A DNA stretch of 12,568 nt from Candidatus Rhodoferax randersensis (GTDB lineage Bacteria; Pseudomonadota; Gammaproteobacteria; Burkholderiales; Burkholderiaceae_C). The stretch covers positions 1 to 12,568 of the forward strand of contig JADKEH010000035.1 in NCBI GenBank assembly GCA_016718155.1, written 5' to 3'. The notes under the pieces are model-generated. The model was not told where the DNA came from. It did no database searches and saw only the letters and a list, made by a program, of their open reading frames with translations. Within the stretch, counting starts at the first letter, position 1, and the number at the start of each line of letters is the position of its first letter. Of this stretch, positions 6,465 through 12,568 are shown in pieces. The translations under genes and the position numbers were made by a program.

Positions 6465-7957
6465 TTTCCGGCTTCCTTCACCGAAGGCAACTTCGACACC
6501 AGGCGCAGCGAAACCGTCAAGCCCTCCAACTGGTAGTGCGGACGCAGGAAGAACTTGGAGGTGTAGTAGCCGGGGTTGCCTTCCACTTCCTCAACCTGTA
6601 CTTCGGCCGCGGCCAAGGGCTTGCGCGCCTTGGTCTCTTGGGATGAATTGGTCGGGTCGCCGTCCACGTAGGTCAGGATCCAGTCGTTGAGCCAGCGTTC
6701 CATGTCTGAGCGCTCGCGGAAAGAGCCGATCTTGTCGCGCACGATGCACTTAAGGTAGTGCGCAAAACGGCAGCAGGCAAACATGTAGGGCAGTCTGGCC
6801 GCCAGGTTGGCGTTGGCGGTGGCGTCCGGGTCGTAGTACTCGGCCGCCTTGTGCAGCGACTGCGCACCAATGAAGGCGGCGACATCGGTGTTCTTGCGGT
6901 GCACCAGGGGCATGAAGCCGTTTTTGGCCAACTCGGCCTCACGGCGGTCGCTGATGGCGATCTCGGTCGGGCACTTCATGTCAACGCCGCCATCGTCAGT
7001 CGGGAAAGTGTGCGCCGGCAAGTTCTCGACGGCACCGCCCGACTCCACCCCGCGAATCGAGGTGCACCAGCCGTAGTACTTGAACGAGCGGTTGATGTTG
7101 ACGGCCATGGCATAGGCCGAGTTGGACCAGCAGTACTTGCTGTGCTCGCCGCCAGAGGTTTCTTCTTCAAAATCGAACTCGTCAACCGGGCTGGTTTTGA
7201 CGCCGTAGGGCAAGCGCGCCAGGAAGCGGGGCATCGCCAGGCCGACGTACTTGGAGTCGTCCGAGTCGCGCATGCTGCGCCAGGGCGCGTACTCGGTGTT
7301 GGTGAATATCTTGGTCAGGTCACGCGGATTGGCCAGTTCCTGCCACGAATCCATTTGCATGATGGCCGGTGAGGCCCCTGAAATGAACGGGCAGTGCGCG
7401 GCGGCCGAGACCTTGGCGATCTCACCGAGCAACTCGACGTCCGGCGGGCTATGGTCAAAGTGGTAGTCACCCACCAGGCAGCCGAAGGGCTCGCCGCCGA
7501 ACTGACCGTATTCCTCCTCGTAGACCTTCTTGAAGATCGGGCTTTGATCCCAGCCAATACCCTTGTAACGCCGAAGATTGCGATGCAGCTCTTTTTTCGA
7601 GACGTTCATCACCCGAATCTTGAGCATTTCGTCGACTTCGGTGTTCGAGACCAGGTGGTCGAGGCCGCGCCAGGCGCCTTCGAGCTTTTGGAACTCGCCG
7701 TGGTGAATGACCTGGTTGACCTGCTCCGACAACTTCTTGTCGATCTGGGCGATGATCGCCTGCACCGTCTGATAGGCGTCGCCAGAAATGGTGGCGGTGG
7801 AGCTCAGGGCTTGTTCGGCCAAGGTTTGCACCGCAGCCTCGACCGCCTCGCGTGCCTGGTCGGTCTTGGGCTTGAATTCCTTCTGCAGCAAGCTGGAAAA
7901 CTCGCCGCCGTCAAGCGCGCGCGCCGAGGGGCGCTGTTCTGTTTGCATCGTCGTCAT
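6461..7957 (-). CDS. tssC: T6SS sheath large subunit TssC (VipB)
   Basis: TssC and TssB form the contractile sheath that wraps the Hcp tube and drives it outwards. The 498-residue frame is intact and of standard length. Diagnostic blocks are LEGAWRGLDHLVSNTEVDEM near residues 92-111, LRRYKGIGWDQSPIFKKVYEEEYGQFGGEPFG near 128-159, DYHFDHSPPDVELL, SGASPAIMQMDSWQELANPRDL, ARLPYG, ENLPAHTFPTDDGGVDMKCPTEI and the C-terminal FFLRPHYQLEGLTVSLRLVSKLP. The ATG at 7957 lies 16 bases after the tssB stop and has a GGAGAG site at 7968-7963, so tssB and tssC are co-transcribed. In many loci hcp follows directly; here a non-core cassette does. Confidence 0.97.
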   Translation of the reverse strand: MTTMQTEQRPSARALDGGEFSSLLQKEFKPKTDQAREAVEAAVQTLAEQALSSTATISGDAYQTVQAIIAQIDKKLSEQVNQVIHHGEFQKLEGAWRGLDHLVSNTEVDEMLKIRVMNVSKKELHRNLRRYKGIGWDQSPIFKKVYEEEYGQFGGEPFGCLVGDYHFDHSPPDVELLGEIAKVSAAAHCPFISGASPAIMQMDSWQELANPRDLTKIFTNTEYAPWRSMRDSDDSKYVGLAMPRFLARLPYGVKTSPVDEFDFEEETSGGEHSKYCWSNSAYAMAVNINRSFKYYGWCTSIRGVESGGAVENLPAHTFPTDDGGVDMKCPTEIAISDRREAELAKNGFMPLVHRKNTDVAAFIGAQSLHKAAEYYDPDATANANLAARLPYMFACCRFAHYLKCIVRDKIGSFRERSDMERWLNDWILTYVDGDPTNSSQETKARKPLAAAEVQVEEVEGNPGYYTSKFFLRPHYQLEGLTVSLRLVSKLPSVKEAGN

Positions 7958-7962
7958 CGTGT

Positions 7963-7968
7963 CTCTCC
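7963..7968 (-). promoter_or_regulatory. Ribosome binding site of tssC
   Basis: GGAGAG on the minus strand lies five bases before the tssC ATG at 7957, within the 16-base gap after tssB. It supports this start rather than the next in-frame ATG three codons later. Confidence 0.55.
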
Positions 7969-7973
7969 AATCG

Positions 7974-8528
7974 TTAAACTGCGTCGCTGGCTTCGTAAAC
8001 CGGCGGCCAAGCCGGAGCCTTGGCCTTCGGGTTGGCGGCGAGTGACTTCAGCAGCGTGGGGTCCTGCAAGAACTGGCGGATCAGCTCCTCGGCACCTTGC
8101 TTGCCATCCATGTAGGACAACAGGTTGTGCAGTTGTGTGCGTGCTTCCAGCAGATCGTTCAAAGCGCCAATCCGGCGTGCCACTGCGGCGGGCGAGAAGT
8201 CATCCATGCTCTCGAAGGTCAAATCGACATTGAGGTAGCCTTCGCCGGTCAGCGTGTTGGGAACGTTGAAAGCGACGCGCGGCGCAATGGACTTCATGCG
8301 CGCGTCGAAGTTGTCGATGTCGATTTCCAGAAACTTGCGCTCGCCGATCTCCGCCAATGGCTCCAGGGGCTTTCCCGACAGATCGGCCAATACGCCCATC
8401 ACAAAGGGAATCTGTACCTTTTTCTCGGAGCCATAGAGCTCAACGTCGTACTCGATTTGAACTCGGGGTGCGCGGTTGCGCGCGATGAACTTCTGGCTGC
8501 TTTTGCCGGTTTTGGAAATGGGCTTCAT
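7974..8528 (-). CDS. tssB: T6SS sheath small subunit TssB (VipA)
   Basis: TssB pairs with TssC to build the contractile sheath in the cytoplasm. The frame encodes 184 residues without interruption, slightly longer than the common 160-175 because of a short C-terminal extension (KAKAPAWPPVYEASDAV). Family blocks are RAPRVQIEYDVELYGSEKKVQIPFVMGVLADLSG at residues 19-52, FLEIDIDNFDARMKSIAPRV near 66-85, LTFESMDDFSPAAVARRI near 102-119, and LEARTQLHNLLSYMDGK near 126-142. The ATG at 8528 has an AAAGAGG site seven bases upstream. It is the first gene after the only sizeable gap in the window, so it may start its own transcript with tssC. Confidence 0.97.
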   Translation of the reverse strand: MKPISKTGKSSQKFIARNRAPRVQIEYDVELYGSEKKVQIPFVMGVLADLSGKPLEPLAEIGERKFLEIDIDNFDARMKSIAPRVAFNVPNTLTGEGYLNVDLTFESMDDFSPAAVARRIGALNDLLEARTQLHNLLSYMDGKQGAEELIRQFLQDPTLLKSLAANPKAKAPAWPPVYEASDAV

Positions 8529-8778
8529 TCTTTACCTCTTTCGTGGCGCATGGGTTGGGATGACTGGGTTTGACCGCGCGCTGCTTCCCAAGGTAGCGAC
8601 TCGGTCTGGATGGCTGACACACTGATTGACGCGCCGGTGGCGTGGGGCATCGCGGCGCTCCCTGACGCGCGAAAATGTTTGTCGGCGGTGCTATGAATAT
8701 TCTTCCGACAATTTTCAAGGCGCAATTCTGCATGATCCTGTATCAATTGAGTGTGGCTGTTACAAGTTGTTTCTCCTC
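8529..8778 (-). promoter_or_regulatory. Gap upstream of tssB; leader and possible promoter region
   Basis: This 250-base gap between tssA and tssB has no convincing gene. Its upstream third (about 8690-8775) is visibly richer in A and T than its surroundings. On the minus strand it holds TTGTAA followed 15 bases later by GATACA, and TTGAAA followed 17 bases later by CATAGC; both are weak sigma-70-like pairs. It also has a CAATT...AATTG inverted repeat about 27 bases long near 8720-8750 and a perfect GAATATTC palindrome near 8696-8703. The last bases carry the tssB ribosome site AAAGAGG at 8541-8535. A promoter for tssB and the genes after it is plausible from position and base composition, but no motif here is decisive. 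Confidence 0.35.
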
Positions 8779-9823
8779 TCAAACGTCTGGCCGTAAACCG
8801 GTCGCGACTTCAACCTGAGCCAGGCTCGCGGGCGACAGTTCACGCAGGATGTCCATGAAGTTCATGCGCATCAGTTTGACCGCACGATGGATCAGCAGAG
8901 GTGCCGGGTTGGTCGGCTCGGACTGTTCGACAAACTCCGCGATGCGAAGCAGTTGATTGATGGCGTCTTCGCGATCGCGCAAGGCGCCGTGGCCGCGCGG
9001 CGTGACTTGGCCGGACGCCGTGGCCGACACGTCGTCGCTCTGCTCCGCCTCGGCTGGCACCGGGTCATGCACCTTTGGCAGCAGCTCTTGCAGTGTCTGC
9101 AGCAAACCCTGCAAAGCGTCGAGCTCGGGCAACTGGTAAATCGGCAGTTTGCTCGCGCACAGTGCCTGTGTCCGTGCCAGTGCCTCGGCCGCAAGCGTCA
9201 CAGCGTGCAACGGTTCGGCGCCGCGCGTCCAAGCCTCGGCCACAGCGGCACGCAGTTGGTCGGGCGAGACGGACCCGTTGGATTCGCCGCCATGGCCACG
9301 CGCCAGCGCCTCGGCCTCGCGCACGCTGACGCTGCCAAAGGTGGCGCGCAGGAACTCGGTGTCTCGCAGCTCGCGCACCAGGCCGGTGACATCGCCCAGC
9401 ACGGCCACCGCGTTCATGCGCATGTAGTGGTCGGTTTCATCCTCGGGAAGCGGGTGCAAATGGGTCCAGTAGCGCTCCAGCAAGTCCGCCGTGAGCTGCA
9501 GGCCTTGCGCGGTGCCAACGAGGCCGCGCAGGTTGGTCCACGCGCGACAGAGGACCGCGACAACCCGCAGATCCTTGGTCCGCTCCATCAGGGCGCTGGC
9601 TTGGCGTTCTACTAAGCGCCAGTCGGGCGCTTCGGCCGCAATCACGGTATCGCCGAATTGCTGCTCCGACTTGCCACGCGCCGTCGCTTCCATGGCAAGG
9701 AACTCTGGAGTAGATGAGATCCTCGCCGCACGGCGGGTGAAGCGCGATCTCGCAGAGAAATTCCGTTGGATAGGTCATGGCTGGAGTGGGGATCGTGTTG
9801 AGCTCTGGCGCTTGGGGCGTCAT
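8779..9823 (-). CDS. tssA: T6SS protein TssA (ImpA family), one frame break near the N terminus
   Basis: TssA links membrane complex, baseplate and growing sheath. The ATG at 9823 overlaps the tagF stop as ATGA. The first frame gives MTPQAPELNTIPTPAM, then YPTEFLCEIALHPPCGEDLIYS, containing the ImpA N-terminal CGEDL signature. It then breaks near 9707 and resumes as PEFLAMEATARGKSEQQFGD, which two missing C (TACTCC for TACTCCCC) would restore. The rest is intact: TVIAAEAPDWRLVERQASAL, RTKDLRVVAVLCRAW, LLERYWTHLHPLPEDETDHY and MRMNAVAVLGDVTGLVRELR make up the ImpA domain. The C terminus, HRAVKLMRMNFMDILRELSP, resembles the short TssA1-type end. Repaired length is 348 residues. The identification is secure; the assignment to the TssA1 class is tentative. 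Confidence 0.92.
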
Positions 9824-10535
9824 CGGGGTTGGCCCTTGAACAGGCGAGTGAACGGCGGGCGACCAAGAGGGCCGTGGTGAATCACTTCGTCGCGTGGAAA
9901 CAGCGGTGTGGGCGAGATCCACCAGACCGTCGCTTGGGACGCCTGTTCGTGGATCGCGCGCCAATCCATGTTGGGCAACCGGCCGTGCTGCCCAGTGCCT
10001 GCGTGTCAAGGCCCCGCAGGTCGGCCAGGATCGCATCAATCAGCGCATCGTCGGGAGCGGGGTCGTCCGACGCAAACGGCGAGCACAGTTGTGCCAGTTG
10101 CGCGTCGAGCTGATCGGCCGACAGGGGCAGGCGGCGCGCGTTGATCACTGCATCGCGCGCGCCGGTCAAGAAGCGGATCACCGCGCCGTTGCTGGCGAGC
10201 TCGCAATCGTCCTGATCCGCCACCGCCATGACCGAGATCGGGTAACAGCGCCCAACGCGATCGACGCTGGGGGCCAGTACGCCCACCACTGGCACGCCCA
10301 TCACCACCGCGGGGCTCATGAAAAACCACAGGGGAGAGTGCACGAAGCGCTGTTCCCAGTTGGTCGGGGCCTCGTTGCGCAAGGTGTCCAGGCCGGCTCG
10401 CATCCAGTCATCCCAGCACTTGACCATGGCATGCGGCATGCGTCGCCCGACGAAGTCGCCCTGGCTTGGCAGCTTGCCAAACCAGGCGGCGGTGGACCGG
10501 CTCAGGGTGCCGACGTTCACAGTTGGTTCGGGCAC
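9820..10535 (-). CDS. tagF: T6SS regulator TagF (ImpM family), one frame break
   Basis: TagF is known in Pseudomonas aeruginosa as a post-translational repressor of T6SS assembly, acting beside the PpkA/PppA phosphorylation switch. The GTG start at 10535 overlaps the tssM end by 19 bases and has GGAGG seven bases upstream. The N-terminal part contains the family motif WFGKLPSQGDFVGRRMP at residues 18-34, then WDDWMRAGL, then SPLWFFMSPAVV, then GVLAPSVDRVGRCYPISVM near 86-104. The frame breaks near 9974 after GSTAGCP (one base missing) and resumes NMDWRAIHEQASQATVWWIS, then PTPLFPRDEV and the tail FTRLFKGQPR with stop at 9822-9820. Repaired length is 238 residues, typical for the family. No kinase or phosphatase partner gene is in the window. 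Confidence 0.9.
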
Positions 10536-12568
10536 TCGAACTCCTCCATGGCTTTGAGTCGGAACGGGTTCAGGACACTGCTGGTGGTCACCTCCAGGCG
10601 GATGCGTCGCCCGTCCACGTTGAAGATCGCCGTCATGCGCTCAGGCGCGTTGCCCGGCAGAATCTGCGCGCGGTCAAACAGGCGATGCAAGGCCCACGGA
10701 CCTTCGGTGACCAGCCCGGTGGTGCCAGCGCCGGCCGAGGTAATTTGCAAGCGCACCTGACCACTGCCGCGGCTGCCGGGCCAGGTCACCGACTTGGGTA
10801 TCTGCGGGCCGTGTTGGTAACGCAGCAGTTCGCCGTCTACATCCAGCACCAGTTGGGTAATGGAAGCATCCATCTCGATTGGTTTGATGTCGAGCCGGAT
10901 ACTGGCCGACTTGCCGCCTGCGCGGAAGTACACGTCGCGGATGGCGGCGGCCCGCTGGAATGCCGCGAGCGAGGCCGACCCGCCCACCGGCGCTCCGTCC
11001 ACGCCCTGCTTGAAGGTCCACGGCGTGGTGGAGATGTCCACCAAAGGCTGCAGGCTATTCTTGAAGAACTCATCCATCGAGCCGCCCACCGCGAACAGTC
11101 GAGCGAAGTCGTCGTTGGTCACATCGCGACTGGAACTGCGGGTGAACGGGTAGCGTCCGAGGACCGCGCGGCGGCAGTAATCGCCAATGGTGGCATTGAG
11201 GTTGCCACCCAAGGTGGTGCGCACGCTGCGCCCGACGTTGGCCGAGGCCGTGCTGGCCAGGTCTTCGTAGAGCACGTTCAGGGGCGGCGGCAAACGTTTG
11301 GCCTCGGCGCGGACCTTCTCCAGCGTGGTCGACAGCGCCGGCGGCGGGCTGCCACCGATCGCAACTTGCTGCTTGGCGGCGGCGATCACGGCCGATGCTT
11401 CGTTGATGACTTGCAGACTCGCCGTGATGGGCGAGGGGCCGGAGCCGCTGCCCGTGGCCAGGCGGCGGTACTCGCGAAAACGAAAGTCCACGATGTCGGC
11501 TTCCAGCGTGCCAGACGACTGCAGGCCACCCACGTTGACCTGCTTGCCGGTCAAGCGGCTCAGCTGGTCCTGCTCTTCACGGATGCGGTTGAGTTTCTCG
11601 CCCAGCCAACTGCTGCTGCTTGCACTGCCCGCGCCATTGTCACTGGGGCGTCGTCCCAGTGTGGTCTCTTTGGCAACCGCCCGCACGAACTGCTCCAGGC
11701 TCGAATTGGCCGACGAGTACAGCCGCGCCTGCTCGCCGGCCTGTTCGAGCGAGGTCATGCGGATCGGGCGCACGTCGGCCAGAAAATCTTCCCAAAGCTT
11801 GGCGTACTCCATCAGATAGAGCCGCTTGACCTCGTTGGCCAATTGCCCAGTCAGCACTGCATTGGCGGCGTTGCGTTTGCCGTCGGCCTGGCCGAGCACC
11901 CAGCCCTCCTCGCGTCCCAACAAAGACGTGACTTTTGGCAACTCGTGTTTGAACACGTTGTGGTAACCGTCGTAGGTGAACAGGCCCGAGATCCCTTGCG
12001 TCAAGGGCCGGCCACTGCGCCGGAGTGAAGACCTGGGGCGCCTCCGGACCGCTGGCGCGCACCAGGGTAAAGTCGGCCGGCAGATTGGAGCCCCCTTGCA
12101 GAATCTGCTTGACCCGGCTGTAGGCGCGCTGCGCCGGCGACAGTTGCGCCAGCCGTTGGCGCACCTCGGCCACCAAGGCCGCGTCGATCGGAATGGGCGA
12201 GACAATGACGCGGTCGTCGAGCAAGCGGTCCAGGTGTTGCCCCAGCTTATCGACCACGCCGGTCTGCACCAGTTGCGCGGGCAGCGTGGTTTCCCAATCG
12301 TTGCGCAGCCACGCCTTGACCAGTCGCGCATCGAAGCGCTCCGGCTCGTACAGCATCAGGTAGACCTTCAGCGCCTCGTAGCTGGCTTCCGGGTTGTTGG
12401 TGGCCGCTTGTTGCAGGGAACGCCTGAGCTGGCGCGCCAGCCGCTCCAACCAGGCGTCTTCGAGCAAGCGCAAGTAGGTCACATCGGCGCCGGCCTGGAC
12501 CTTGGGCACCTGCAGCAAAGCCCCAGCGCCAACTCAATGGTGCCGAGCCCTGGTAGCGCTGGCTGATG
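10517..12568 (-). CDS. tssM: T6SS membrane complex protein TssM (IcmF family), C-terminal half, two frame breaks
   Basis: TssM spans the inner membrane and its large periplasmic part forms the channel with TssL and TssJ. Only the last 680 or so residues are here; the N-terminal membrane and NTPase-like parts lie beyond the right edge. The first bases read QRYQGSAPLSWRWG. The frame then breaks at 12519-12517 (one extra T) and resumes LLQVPKVQAGADVTYLRLLE, then YEALKVYLMLYEPERFD. A second break near 12027-12022 (one extra C after APQVFT) resumes RRSGRPLTQGISGLFTYDGY. From there the frame is intact: LANEVKRLYLMEYAKLWEDF, LFAVGGSMDEFFKNSLQPLV, IEMDASITQLVLDVDGELLR, WPGSRGSGQVRLQI, GPWALHRLFDRAQI and the end NPFRLKAMEEFECPNQL. 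These are the conserved IcmF-related C-terminal regions. tssL, tssK and tssJ may lie upstream, outside the window. Confidence 0.95.
10543..10547 (-). promoter_or_regulatory. Ribosome binding site of tagF inside the tssM end
   Basis: GGAGG on the minus strand lies seven bases before the GTG at 10535 and within the last codons of tssM. It fixes the non-ATG start of tagF and shows why the two genes can overlap by 19 bases. Confidence 0.6.

Noticed and set aside
8525..8782. Minus-strand open frame spanning the tssA-tssB gap
   Set aside because: It overlaps both the end of tssA and the start of tssB, has no ribosome site and gives a low-complexity product. The gap is better read as a leader or promoter region.
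10466..12028. Very long plus-strand open frame (520 codons) opposite tssM
   Set aside because: It lies antisense to a clear TssM C-terminal region. Its product has no recognisable domain, and long antisense frames are common in GC-rich genes.
1..12568. tRNA, rRNA, CRISPR arrays, insertion sequences and attachment sites
   Set aside because: Looked for by eye on both strands. No repeat array, transposase-like protein, terminal inverted repeats or RNA gene pattern was seen.

Overview
The window holds the core of a type VI secretion system (T6SS) locus. Every convincing gene is on the minus strand, so the locus reads from the right end to the left. GC content is high: 60-bp rows counted by hand run from about 50 to 72 percent. 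Protein style and gene order (tssM-tagF-tssA-tssB-tssC-...-tagJ-tssE-tssF-tssG) suggest a proteobacterium, most likely a betaproteobacterium of the Burkholderiales (Comamonadaceae-like). That placement is inference; no rRNA or marker gene is present.

Layout in transcription order: (1) 12568-10517, C-terminal half of tssM, the inner-membrane complex protein, cut by the window end. (2) 10535-9820 tagF, a post-translational regulator. (3) 9823-8779 tssA, the baseplate/sheath cap. (4) A 250-bp gap, the longest stretch without a gene. (5) 8528-7974 tssB and 7957-6461 tssC, the contractile sheath. (6) A non-core cassette at 6464-4526: a possible tiny ORF, a lytic-transglycosylase-like plus LysM protein without a signal peptide, an exported LprI-type (lysozyme-inhibitor) protein with four cysteines, and an exported protein of unknown family. 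(7) 4440-3633 tagJ, 3636-3112 tssE, 3096-1223 tssF and 1226-123 tssG, the sheath accessory and baseplate genes. (8) 108-1, start of an exported protein of unknown function, cut by the window edge.

The genes are tightly packed, with ATGA overlaps at tagF/tssA, tagJ/tssE and tssF/tssG, so the strand probably forms one or two operons. The core genes encode the sheath, baseplate and membrane anchor. The cassette between tssC and tagJ looks like cargo: a candidate peptidoglycan-degrading effector followed by a matching periplasmic immunity protein. No hcp (tube), vgrG, PAAR, tssH, tssJ, tssK or tssL gene lies inside the window.

Ten small frame breaks (1-2 nt indels) interrupt otherwise well-conserved proteins: tssM twice, tagF, tssA, the transglycosylase gene twice, tagJ, tssF, and tssG twice. 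tssB, tssC, tssE and the LprI-like gene are uninterrupted. The flanking protein sequence stays conserved on both sides of each break, and repaired lengths match the families. Base-calling or assembly errors are therefore the likeliest cause, with recent decay as the alternative. Coordinates below span each gene across its breaks.
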